A stretch of DNA of 64,000 nucleotides from positions 293,413 through 357,412 of the forward strand of contig MU277678.1 of the NCBI GenBank assembly GCA_022385805.1, given 5' to 3'. Within the stretch, counting starts at the first letter, position 1; each line of letters begins with the position of its first letter. The notes below the pieces were generated by a model. The model ran no database searches and was not told the origin of the DNA. It worked only from the letters and a program-made list of their open reading frames with translations. This document shows, piece after piece, positions 40,718 through 51,983 of the stretch. The position numbers and the translations under genes were made by a program. Origin of the DNA: Pilatotrama ljubarskyi. Taxonomy: Eukaryota; Basidiomycota; Agaricomycetes; Polyporales; Polyporaceae.

Positions 40718-41911
40718 ATGTCCTTGGACTTTTCTCCAATGGTTACCCCGCAGTCGACCAGAAGGTAGCAGTCTCAGACGAGAGAGAGCAGTCGAGCAGG
40801 TAAGGATGCTCGTGTGATGGCTAGCGGCAAGCAAGCGTTCCGCGCTGTTCTGCCAGGAGAGGATGTATCTGGTCTGGCTCCTACGCCGAGCATGATTTGC
40901 AAAGGTATGCCTCGAGCTCTAGTACGCGAAGGATTCGACACGCTGTGATATTCATTTATAACTGTTCACCTTCGTGAACGACGTCGACCCTTGTTGTCAT
41001 CATGGGCATTCCGACGCGTACGCGCAGAGATTGAGTAGTGAAAAGCGTCAGTTGTACGCTCTACCTGGCAGGAGACTCATACGGAACGAGAAGAGAACCT
41101 TCCTCCAGATGCCAGAAAGTCCACCTTAGTGGGTGGTATGCGCGCTACACAGAGCTCGAGGAAGACTGAGCGAAGTGGAGATGGGTTCGATGCAGCTGGC
41201 GATGCGGCCTGAGGTGACACTGGGCTCTTACAGCGCGGCCGTGAGGACGGCCTTGGACTCGGGAATCTCGACATGATCATCGAAATGGTTGTGCCACCTC
41301 AGGTCCAGTCCAGTAGCACTCAGGCTTTCGGGCTTCGATGTCGGAGGGAAGGTAGGGAGCGTCGCGTCGGGTGTCATGGTCGGTACGCCCTGAGACGGGC
41401 AAGTTGAGGCCGGCTCTGTCGAGTGGCCGGTGTCCTACGACTTGGATCAGGCCGTCGAGGTGCACTATTAGGCATGTGTGAAGCAAGAAAAAGCGGAAAG
41501 TAGTGGCGGCCAGTTTGGAGGGACAATCCATGGCCATTGTATACAGACGTCTCTGAATTCGCTGGCAATGTCGTGGTGACGGAGGAGTAGAGTGGGTTGC
41601 TGCCCTGCCAAAGATGTCCTTCAACCGCTTGTGTAAGTGTGTGCGGTAACAAAAGACGTGGGCGTTCGAAAGTACTCGCATAGCCACGTTTGGGAGGTTG
41701 GCGTGCGTTGGCTGGGGACGAGCCTGAGCGCGCATACAGCGTCTGGCTCGAATGTGCCATCCACCGCCGCGTACTGCTCTTTTATGCCACCACCGTGTCC
41801 TCGCTCGCCCTACTCCCCCTCTCCTCGTTTACGACACTCCGTATTGACTTGTCCTGCTGGACGACACGAAAGTTCACGTCGCGACGCGTGTATAATCAGT
41901 CCTCGAGTGGT
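40718..41911. other. 1.2-kb intergenic region, no gene seen
   Basis: Between the STE23 stop codon and the next start codon. Open frames exist on both strands (for example 41277-41735 minus) but show no recognisable domain, codon bias or splice logic. An ACGCGT lies at 41013-41018, and another with TATAATC (41884-41896) lies just before the next ATG. Confidence 0.5.
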
Positions 41912-44900
41912 ATGCCGAGCTCTACGCGCTACGGTCGCCAGTCTATCTCAGGAAGTCCGCTTCTCTCGACAACCGCATACTCTACCTCGCATGCGACAAC
42001 CGTAGGACAGCAGAAGCTCAATGTTGTCACTCGCCTCGCAATCGAGGGTCGCGCGGAGCGTGGAGCCAATGGCGCGGCCATCAAGATATACCTCAAAGTG
42101 AGTGGTCGCTGTGGTCGCGCGTCCAGGATACGAGCGTGCGCGGGTACTCAATCAACTTCTAGATATCGCTGCCCCTGGAGAGCGTGACGCCTGGCTCCTC
42201 TATTGCTTTGTTTCCTGGTGAGTCGCCAACACCCTCGAATCTGCGGGTTTTCACCATTCTCCCGATCCAGAGGGCAATCTCAAGATCCTGGACTCGCAGG
42301 TACACCCGCTGGACGCGAACTCTGCCCCGTACAACTTCTCCTCCGTAACATCACCGCTGCTGCATAAGGCTGCGCGCGCTCTCAATCTACCTGCACGCTC
42401 GCCTCAGACATATGTGCCGTTGGCTTCTAGTATAGCTTCGTCGGACTCTCTGCCCCCGCTGGACGAGAAGTACACCGGTCAGATTCTTGTGAGCTCCTAC
42501 CACGTCTCCTATATCCTCCCGAAGGAGTTCCCGCGCCGAGAGGTCGATTCTCGGAGCAAACGACCATCAACGGTCGCGCAGTTCATGGCCGCTATCGACT
42601 TATGGGTACCGTTCCTTACTCAACCACCTCATGCTCCCTTCCTCGTGAGTCACCCCATGTTCATGCACATAGAAACCATGTTGATAGTCATTCAGCTTTC
42701 GATACCCGTACCGCGCTGCCTTTCCAATCACATCAGATTGAAGATATTTCCGCCGAATACGCCCAAAAGGACCTCATCTTCCCTTGCGTCACTCTCATCT
42801 GCAGATGATGATGCCGGTACATGGGACCTGACTTCGGATCCTCACGTCACCCGGAGTACCTCTGCACGGCTATCGCGCGCTCACTCGTACAACAACTTCG
42901 CGGATGATGAGTCGAGCGACGCATCGACGTCAGCAGGATTCTCCGACGGGTGTGGCATTCAAGGCTCATTCCCCAGCACCGACCGCATACGGATCAGGTG
43001 GGCACGACCCATGAAGCCAGAGCAGCTCCCACAGACGGTAGACGGGCGCCGCAGGGTCGGTATCAGGGAAGTGAAGGCGACTATGAGCTGCGATGTTCTG
43101 GGTACTGGCGATAGCCGAGACCACGGCCCTGCTGAAGGCGTTGTCATGCGGCTTCAGTACGAGGCGACTTGTAAAGGGGTCTGGTTCCCTGGCGTTGCTA
43201 CGCTGCTCGGCCTTGACGTAGGACTGGACGCGGGTGACTGTGACGTCTCATGGGTCCCAGGCTTGGAGCCTAAGTGGTCCATCAGCGGAGACGTTGGGTT
43301 TACCGGGTATGCCATAGGCCCTCCCCCGACTCCGCCGCTCTCCCGACAGTCGTCAGTCGACAACCCGTCGATCTACGTTCTTCCGTCATCTCCAGATGCG
43401 CGGGAAATGACGAACGGCCTTCCTCCTGTTCGCCATGATTCCTCGTCCTCCACGTCTTCCCTTCTCAGAGCCCCGCTGCCCGCCCAAAATGTGGCCGACT
43501 ACTCCTTCGAGAGTTCGCCCGCGTCGACTCCCATTTCTTCACTCGCCTCGCTCCCTATTCCCTCCAGCCCCGAACGAGACCGCAGGAGTAGAGCGTCTTC
43601 GCTCAAGGGCCGGTATACCGACCTAGATACCGACTACGAGGATGACGAGTCCGTCCGTCCGCCAAAGGTCCCGATCACGATCCACCTGAATATGAACGAC
43701 CTCCTTCCTCCGTCCAAACATGACTTCAAATTCCGCGTCACTGGGACGGTCCTAGTCAGCCCGCGTAAGCCGGTCCTTACTCGGAGCTCTCGCAGGTACC
43801 GATCCTCGCCCAACGCATCGCAGTCGCCTTCAGACAGCGAAGGTGAGCCAGATGTGCTGGTCGTTCCGCGCTTTCGCGTACTGTGCACCGACAGAGAACA
43901 CATCTCCTGTACTATATTGAACGACGTCAACGACGCGACTCTGGACGTGTACAACTCGACGGGGGACGTGCACAATGCTCAAACGCGCAAGACGGTACTC
44001 CAGCGAGGTGGCCAAGTGAAGTGCGGCACAGATGGCGCGCGCATCACCCTCAGGCCGATCAAGCGGTCCCCCTCTCCTCCAAGAGGCCGTGGAGATGAGA
44101 GCTTGGAGGCTTCACGCTTGTCACGAAGTCGTCCGCGGACACCCAACGGCGTCTCGCGCCATGACTCGTCCCCGTCGGTCCTCCGGCAGTCGTTCTTCAC
44201 GTCGACTCTGCGCACGCCGATCCGAAGAGATGGACCCCTTCTGATACCCTCTGCCACCGTCACTGTCACGCCTCTGCCGAAGGCAAACATGCCAGGGCCT
44301 CCAGACTACGCAGTTCGAGTCAACCTTCCCGCTCCCACAGACACCGACATGGAATGGTTGGAGTTCGGACTTGCGCTGCCCAATACCAGTTCGGCTGCTG
44401 CTAGCGAGGCGCCGAAGGTCGAGATTGCGAGCGCGAGCATCGAGGGTGTGTCGGTGCGGTTCATCACGAGTCCGGTCGTGAAACCGGAGGGAAATGCCAC
44501 GATGCCATTTGGAGAGGCCAGCAGCAAGGACTGGATCACCTGGGTGAAGGTCCACCTCGGAGATGCGTGCGGCGGCCAGGTTGAGATCATCTATCTAGTC
44601 AAGGGACAGCAGGTACCGGCCGTTGAGGACTCCAAGGGCAAAAAGAAGCTCCCGGAACCCATGGTCGTGAATGCTCTACTTCCGAGCTTCTCGCTGCCCG
44701 TGGGCGCGCTTGAGGTGAACGTGCTGGTCAAGACAGGTGCGTTAGAGGAGTTGCTGCAACGTCACACCCCATTAATCCCCTCGATGCTTCTCAGGTTTCG
44801 AGATCTCCTCGGTCAAGACAAACTTAAACCATGAGCACGCCGTTCCGCATGGGCACAAGCTTCTGCATTATGCGCTCGAGGAATACTTCTATCCGCAACT

Positions 44901-45537
44901 CATGGTGGAGCTCGTCCCATCACGCCCAGAACTCGTGCACGCCGATGCGAAAGCCAGCCGCTCAGCCTGGGGCCCGTCGCAAATTCTCGCGACTCTCGTA
45001 CCACTGATAATCAGCATTCTGCTTCTCCTCGACCGCTTCTACAACTTGACGCCGCCGGGTACATCTCACTCCCAGATTGACATTGACCCGCATCTTCAGA
45101 ACCGCGAGGACGCGGCGCCTGTCCAGTCCGGACGCGTCACCGAGACCATCACAGTGACCACCACTGTCGTGTCGCCAACTACCGCCAAGTGGCATTTCCC
45201 CGAGGGGGAAACTACCTCCAAGTCGGCGTCGTCTGTGTCCCGCGATACCTCCCCGGTGATATCGCCTACACCAGTCTCACCCTCGCGCGACGCCACCTCA
45301 TCAATCCCGAGTGTGACGCCGACGCCGGTCACCACCTCGGCGGCATGGGACTCGACGGATTTCCTGCAGTACCTTCCGAACATATGGGAGCTCCATTTTG
45401 AGCTTCCGACCATCGAGATGCCCGAGATCCGCCTTCCCGAGGTCGCTCACGAGACTCTGCACAAGGTGCTCGGATCTCTCGGCTCTGCCTATCGCGTTCT
45501 TCAGAAAGTGATGAATTGGCCCATGGATCCGCCTTGA
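41912..45537 (+). CDS. large uncharacterised Ser/Pro-rich protein with C-terminal membrane anchor
   Basis: I do not recognise this family. The ATG at 41912 (MPSSTRYGRQSISGSPLLS) heads a gene of at least five exons. The main exon spans about 42650-44740 and the last ends at 45537, giving roughly 1,130 residues. Possible beta-rich segments are LNVVTRLAIEGRAERGANGA, IKIYLKISLPLESVTPG and VPITIHLNMNDLLPPSKHDF, then FRVTGTVLVSPRKP and a region around SISGDVGFTGYAIGPPPTPP; long Ser/Pro/Arg-rich disordered spacers separate them. Near the C-terminus a basic flank precedes one hydrophobic helix (ILATLVPLIISILLLL, about 44985-45030) and a Thr/Ser-rich tail of about 150 residues ending WELHFELPTIEMPEIRLPE. 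There is no N-terminal signal peptide, so a single-pass, C-terminally anchored topology is inferred. Frame continuity across three introns supports a real gene. Confidence 0.75.
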
Positions 45538-45888
45538 TACCCCCTGTGATACAGTGCTCTATTCCACGCAATATTTACGTCTCGCTATGCCTAAATGAAC
45601 TTATTGCTCTGTTATTACTTACAACGCTAGTAGAGGCGTTACAGATATTCCCACTCGCGCGACTGAAGGGCGGGCTTGTTGCAGTGGATGCTCACATGAC
45701 ACCTTGGATCCTGTACAGATTGAATTGAGGATGGTTACGAGGATATTGTATCGCATCGCACGTACTCGGCGAGCAGCTGCAAAATGACCGATCACGGATG
45801 TACATAGACACAAGGTTGATACAAATACACTGGAACAGGAGCGGGCACAGCTAGAGAATCTCGGGGAAGTTGATGTCCGGTTAGGTGT
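45538..45888. other. convergent spacer
   Basis: 351 bp between the stop codons of the membrane-anchored protein gene and the minus-strand RFA1 gene. AT-richer, with no gene. It should contain both 3' UTRs. Confidence 0.4.
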
Positions 45889-48152
45889 TCAACGACTCCA
45901 TTCACTCCGGAGAAGCAAGTTGGCAAGGTACGCAGCCTCCTCGTGATAGTCCAACGGCAAGATGCGTGAGATGCCGTAGCGTACACGGGTTTGATCCTGT
46001 CGGAAAGGAACGAAGTCAGCTGTTGTCACACTGCACTGCAAGCGGTACATACGTTGTAGTTATCCTGTCGAGCGCGACATGCGAAGTTGTAGGTAGTACC
46101 TATGGCATTCTCCAACACGTGGTTGAACTTCGTGTCGTCGTTTTCCTAGCACATCATGACCATCACTACGGCAGAGAACCAATGACTGATTGGGATGACC
46201 AACCTTGATCGCAACGAGCTCGTCCGCGGACATGCCAAAGATGACCCTTCCTATCTCGTTGAATCCTTGGAACCACGCCTGACCGGAGTAGTCGGCGACA
46301 GCCATCGGGACGATATATCTACGGAGAGGCGTCAGCTTAATAACTGAACGAAGTCAAGGAAAGTCATTGACCTGTATTCGGGCTTCGGGTAGGACTTGTC
46401 ACACTTCTCGCACCTCCAGCTATCGCCCATCTGCAGGACTTTCTTGCCGCAACCCTGGCTAGGGCATGCCGGGTAGGCGATGTTGTCGCTCTTGATGTGC
46501 ATGATGGTCGCACGAGATGAGAACGTATCCACTCTGTCAGACATGCCCAACTCCGAGGTCTTGACCTCGTTGAGACTGCGGATCTCTGCGCGGTCGAAGC
46601 TGACTCCACCACCGCCGGGGGTAGCATTGGTGTGTGACTGGTAGGTCTGCTCGGAGCCCGCTGCATCGTACCAGCCACGCAGATGATGAGCTTCGGGAAT
46701 GTCGGGGTCGATGTGGAGACTGCTCGAGCTCAACAACGAAAGCGAACGACCTGGGGCCGTCCGGAAAGAGCATGAGCAGGCGGTCAAACTCTGAGCCCAA
46801 AACATTACCTTGGAAATCTCCGACTTTGGCTCCCTTAATCGCAATGACGGGGTGATCCATGGCCGCGTACTGCTCGGCTTGTTTGCCCCACAAAGTGACC
46901 CTGACCGAGAAGCCAGAATTATCGACGACCGTCAATTCCCTCTTCACGAGCTGGGAGAAAGTGAGTATGGTGGGTTTAGTGACTACGGAAACGCTTACCT
47001 CCTTGTTCGTTGCCTTGGACGTGATGGTCGACAGATCGCTGACTTCCTTCACCACGCCAACGATGTCTGTCATGAAACGTTAAGACGAGATAATATAAGC
47101 ATTCTAATCAAACATACCGCACACCGCGTCCTTCGCAATGTCCTGAAGGCCTGCGATAGGGACGAAATTGAATTTCACAGTGGGGACATCGGTATCGTCA
47201 GGGCACTGGAGCTCGATGAGCATTCACGTGGTTGCACAAGAAGAGGAGTGCATACCTCTTCGACCTCCGTGTTGCGTTCAAGAGTGAGCTCGTACTCGTT
47301 GGAGAGATTGGAGAACTTCTTCTTCGCCAGATTGACCTTCGCCTTGGAGATGTAGTACGCCTTGCCTTCCTGTAGACGGTCGTACAGTTCGTCGACGGCG
47401 GCATTGAAGGCAGTAGCACGGATCTCGCCGCTCTCGTCCATGAGAGTGACGTTGAATAGTTTGCCCTCGCCTCTTTGGTTGGACCACGTCCGGATATCGC
47501 TCTTGTTGGTGACGCGAGCCTTGATAGTCCAGTGATTCTGGTAGGGGCTCAGGCTCTCGATGGGGTACACAGCAGTACGTCCGCCACGACTCCCTTGCGT
47601 CTGCTGACGCGAAGGCTGCGCCGTAGGGGCGGGCTTTGGCGCAACAGCGGCGGGAGCGGGGGTGACGGCAGCGGGAGAGGCGGCCTGGGTATCCACAGAG
47701 GGGCCGCTACCTCCAGCACGGCCTTGAATCCCGACTGGAGAGCCAATCTTCTCTGCTTCCCTTTGTACCACGCGCAAGGCCAAGATGATCAAGAGTCTCG
47801 AAGAAAAGGGATATGAGTCTCAAATGCGCGCGACGCGTTGTAAGTTGGCTTACTTCTTGCCTTGCACAAGGTTACAGGTGAACTTCTCTATGACCGCAAT
47901 GGAATGCTTGAGGATCTGCTCTTCTTCAACCAAATGGTTGAGCTGAGTAGCGAGCATGGACTGCAGGAAGTGCTCTCCATCGGACACGATTACACGATAG
48001 CGATCCATGTTGCTCGCGCCGCCGCCCGGGGGGACCCTCTTGAAGGAGAGAAACTGCACGACAGGCTGGGAGTTGAAGAGTTCTTCATCATCGTTCTCGG
48101 AGTTGTTGAGACGCGAGCATATGCCGGCCGTGAGCTGGATAGGAGAGGACAT
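45889..48152 (-). CDS. RFA1: replication protein A large subunit (RFA1/RPA70)
   Basis: The ATG at 48152 gives [17 protein letters not shown], the start of the N-terminal OB domain ([40 protein letters not shown]). A Pro/Ala/Gln linker follows, then DBD-A ([60 protein letters not shown]). DBD-B contains [40 protein letters not shown] and [17 protein letters not shown] carries the zinc ribbon [24 protein letters not shown] (four Cys). It ends with [20 protein letters not shown] and [23 protein letters not shown] coats single-stranded DNA in replication, repair and recombination. Alternative 3' splicing near 45890 could change the last few residues. ACGCGT lies 49 bp upstream of the start. Confidence 0.95.
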
Positions 48153-48200
48153 GGTGGTCGAGGAACAAGAGCGCGTCGTGCTGCGGCTCAAGCGCTCGCG

Positions 48201-48206
48201 ACGCGT
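48201..48206. promoter_or_regulatory. ACGCGT (MCB-like) box upstream of RFA1
   Basis: ACGCGT at 48201-48206, 49 bp upstream of the RFA1 ATG. RFA1 is a classical MBF target in budding yeast, which makes this the most plausible functional copy in the window. Confidence 0.45.
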
Positions 48207-48563
48207 CTGGCTTACACGGATGCGTCTCTTACGTAAAATATCCTAATCGAGACATCGTGGTTCGTCCCTCTCCGCCCCATTCTCATTGTCAATCTCTCAA
48301 CTCGGACCGTTGGGCACGTCTTCATATCATCTCTCTATTTCACCGGGGAACTGCATGCCATTCTATCTCTAGGTGATTATGATCGACTACTACTATACTC
48401 TAGGCGGTCTAGGACCTGGCATACCGTACGAAGACGAGAATATCTGAACTATCGGGGATGTAAGGTATGCGAGAAAGAATACGTCTAGTCTATCGCGTGT
48501 CTGAATAGGAGATCTTCAAGAAAGGGGAAATACTGGATACTCGACGCGGCATCGATCCGCCAA
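48207..48563. other. RFA1 promoter / IDO 3' spacer
   Basis: About 360 bp, AT-richer, with no gene. Confidence 0.4.
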
Positions 48564-49993
48564 TCACTCGCCTCTCAGGACTGTGCGTTGGGTCGCATCT
48601 CGACCGGCCTTCAAGAGCGTGCTCACTGGGTTCCCTCCTGTACCCCTCGAGCGGTCTGTATTCTCCTGGAACGCACAGGGCCCACCCATAGACGCAGGAG
48701 GGGTGGAGCGGGCCTGGGAGATGATGTAGAGCGTCCCGATGCGGATGTGACCGTCCCTGAACCTCTTCAGTGCTTCTACAGCGGCATTGTAGGGTTCACG
48801 GAGGGAGGGCATGCGCAGCACCATATCCCTCACAGAACGCTTCCGGAGTTGCGCAAGATAAGCGCGATGTTCCGCGGGCATGTACCGACGCATCTTCTCC
48901 ATGAAGCTGGTGTCGGCGCGCCTGTTCTCTGCAGATGGCAGCGGCTGTCTCGTCTCCTTGAGAGCATGGTCGACGTCGAGGAAAATGTCCAGAGCGTGCA
49001 TGACAGAGCTTTGTCCTGCGGAAGCGCCTCCGAGCTCGAAAGAGGCGTTGGGAGAAGCGCCTTCGAAGACCCATGGCGCGGTGGGGTCGGAGCCGTTCCA
49101 CCAGGGGCGCACAACCCAGTAGAAGGTGTGAGGATCGATGGTCTGTCGGGCTCCTTGCAGGATGTCCGAGAGTTCATTGACCACGGTCACCAGCCGCTCT
49201 AAGTCTCGTGCAACTCCAGCAATCGCGCTCCGCTCGGCGGGACAAGGCAGGTTCATGAACCGCTCGAAGATCTGGAGCATCTCCGCCCCCCTCAGCTCCG
49301 CTGCGACAGAGAGCGCATAGAAGTTCCTCTCCGCCTCCGTGCCGGAGAAGAGTGTGAGGAAGCGAATGTTACTGAGGGAAAGCGGTTGTTCGGGATTGAT
49401 CGGCTCCCAGTTCCAGAGGACGATGTCCGCGAATGTGAGTATAGGCGGCATATTAATCTTCTGCGACACCTGAAGAAGGGGGATGGAAAGGGGCCTCGGG
49501 ATGACGATAGGCCCCTCCGTCGGCGACGGCGGAAGAGAGTGGACATAGTAGTGCAAGAGGCATGTGAGAACGAAATGTGCCCGCCGCAGGACCCGTAGCT
49601 TATCTCCCAGCCGTGCAGCGTCAAGTAGCGGCCACTATGTCACCAAGTAAGTCATGCATATTGTTCCCTAGCCTGGGTACTCACATTTCTCAGTTGTTGC
49701 CTCCAGAGTTCACCCGCAGCGAGCTTAGCCGTTGCTTCTTCACCTCTGTCTTCGCCAAGCTTCAAGACGCCCTTCGCATTCTCCAACGCTGCCTCCCAAA
49801 GCTTGAACTCTCCCCTCAGCTTCCCAAGGGGCTGGGCAGGGAAGAAACCGGTGTCCGGGTTGACGTCGAAGAGTCGTCCGCTGAACCGTTGGGCAGCCGG
49901 CTGCGCGTCCGCACGTACAGGCCGGTATGGGGTCATGTCAGCTGAACTATCAAGCAAGCGGCCGACGATATGCAGGGGGGATGAAACGTTCAT
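48564..49993 (-). CDS. indoleamine 2,3-dioxygenase
   Basis: Two exons (49993-49685, 49634-48564) encode 459 residues, within the fungal IDO range. The single 50-nt intron restores frame at QLRN/WPLL. Conserved blocks are FADIVLWNWEPINPEQPLS, TLFSGTEAERNFYALSVAAE and DPHTFYWVVRPWWNGS. SSVMHALDIFLDVDH and RRYMPAEHRAYLAQL follow. The proximal haem histidine block is EALKRFRDGHIRIGTLYIIS, with the terminal substrate-loop motif RGTGGNPVSTLLKAGRD. IDO is a cytosolic haem enzyme that opens the indole ring of tryptophan to N-formylkynurenine, the first step of kynurenine degradation and de novo NAD synthesis. Fungi often carry several paralogues of differing affinity; which one this is cannot be told here. 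A TATATATA stretch about 100 bp upstream (50089-50098) may be the core promoter. Confidence 0.95.
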
Positions 49994-51983
49994 GTTGGAA
50001 GTGGCTGGGAGGGGGAAGTCTCTATGCCAAGGTGTTGCAACGGGTGAGTGGTCGTCGGTCTGGATAACGGATAGCTCTTGACACTAGCGATATATATACT
50101 GCTGTATATCCCAGCCAGACGATGCTTTGAGCGCTTTACGCTCAGTTGCTGCTCTATTCCCGGGCGCCGTGGTCGCCTGGACAAGCACGCCGTCAAAGCG
50201 CTAGCAGCGGCGAAAGTTCCTGGCTTCGGACTGCTCGAGTCAACGTCGCAGTCCGGATACAGCTTTACTACCTCCTTGTTGCGAAGAATGCTGGGGACGG
50301 CATGCCTGGCCTTTGGTCACAGGAGAATGAGGTCAATCATCTCAGCACGGCCGAGTGCCAACGGAGAAACAAACCACCTTTGTTGACGATCAGATGGTGA
50401 CAGCTGTTCGACAGCCACCCTTGTCACAGCCAACTATCTTCGTTTGCCAGTGACGCGGACAGGTTCCCCTCGTGTTTCTTCATCGAGCGAGGTCGTTTGG
50501 TTCCAGCAGTCACGCCAGCAGCTCCTCGAAGAGGCGCCCACCTGGGATCATTCTCGTGCGCCCTATTAGTCGCTCCAGGATATCCAGCACAGGTAAGGTC
50601 GATCCGTCAGCAACGTACCACCAGCACATCCGTTACGGGAGATGCGCTCAGTGGGAATCTATTGCGCTAGTTTCGTGGAAGCGCAGACCCTCGGTTTCAG
50701 TGGCGTACTCCTGCTGACTGGAGCCGCAGGTCCGAACGCCGACAGGTTGTCATCCCAGTTGTGGGCGATGCAGGACAAAAAATTGGCCCGCGAGAAATTC
50801 CAGCGTTGCGAACTCTTGAGCTCGCACATGGTCGGACTACTGTCAGTGCTCGTATCCGACCGCGCCGTCCGCTGCCCATTTGCATGCACCGCGTACAGTC
50901 GGTACGCAGGGGTTATGAGTATGGCGACAAGGCAACAAGTATCCTTTGCCCAAATCTCTGGATTCTGGGATCTCGTCGCAGCTGGTTCATGTCCGGGTCG
51001 GCGGCTCAGCACAGTCGAGCCTGGGGTGGCGCTCCATCCGATTGCGAGTCCCCACCGGGACTTCCGAGCGGGACAACGACGACATCGCCTTTCCGACATC
51101 TCGGCATCGTCGCCGGAGTCAGGGCGAGGGCGGGATCAGAACTGCTACATCATGAGGGCGAGATTACGCGTGTCCTGTAGCGCACCCGTGGCAGATGGGA
51201 CCTGTGGGCGCGCGGGAGAATGCAGTATTGTGAATCGGTTGGGCGGATCTTGCTGTAGCCTTCGCCGGCAAGTTACGGACGCGGTGCAGAGGAGTCGTGG
51301 GTCCCTGTGCATAGTTGGCGGCTATTAAAGATGCGCTTGCCGATTTCCACTAGCTAAAGTTTGTTCCTACGTGTAAGTGCAGCTCACAGACTCGAACAGT
51401 CGTGAGAACCCGGAGCAGAACGAGCGACGCCCTTATTGTCGCAGGCGTCGCCCAGCACTACGCAAATTGCAGTGCCAATTGTACTTGCCTATACTGAGCT
51501 GTCAAGGGAGCATACTTGAGATACGTCAGGTGTCGAAGGTTTGAGTACAATATTTCCTGCGAAGTACGGGAGTGCCATCTGCGTAACTGACCCGAAACTT
51601 GGCTTCATGAGAAGAATCCACACACGCTCCTCGACCAAGCCCTGTATTATAATAATGCTGACTTCAATGCTCGCCGTCACATCTGGAGCAATTTAGAGCG
51701 GAAGCACCCGCGCTATAGCGACAACAAAGACAGACTCTACAGGCGCCGGCTTACTGAGGGCGCTTCCCGGTTATGTCGCCCTACTACCAGACCAGCTTGG
51801 AACTCTTTCTTGCTGAAGAGCGTGGACCGTCGCTGTGACGACCATTGCTTAACGTCAGGCACAGCCAAGTGCATGTGGGCTCTCTGCAGATGAAGAACAG
51901 GCCATGGATAGCATTGCTACGCCGAAGAGAACGGAGGTAGGTAGGGGTGGGATCGGGGACTATGGACACACGCAGGCTAGTGA
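49994..51983. other. 2-kb region without a supported gene
   Basis: Overlapping open frames exist on both strands (50642-51328 plus, 228 codons; 50659-51099 minus). Neither shows a known domain, convincing splice sites or a preferred start context, and they overlap antisense. The IDO promoter occupies the left end, and the 3' UTR of the HIBCH gene the right end. It could be a decayed gene or unrecognised transposon debris; no terminal repeats were found by eye. Confidence 0.5.

Noticed and set aside
50642..51328. Plus-strand frame of 228 codons, with an antisense frame at 50659-51099
   Set aside because: No recognisable domain, mutual antisense overlap and no splice-site support; GC-rich DNA has few stops.
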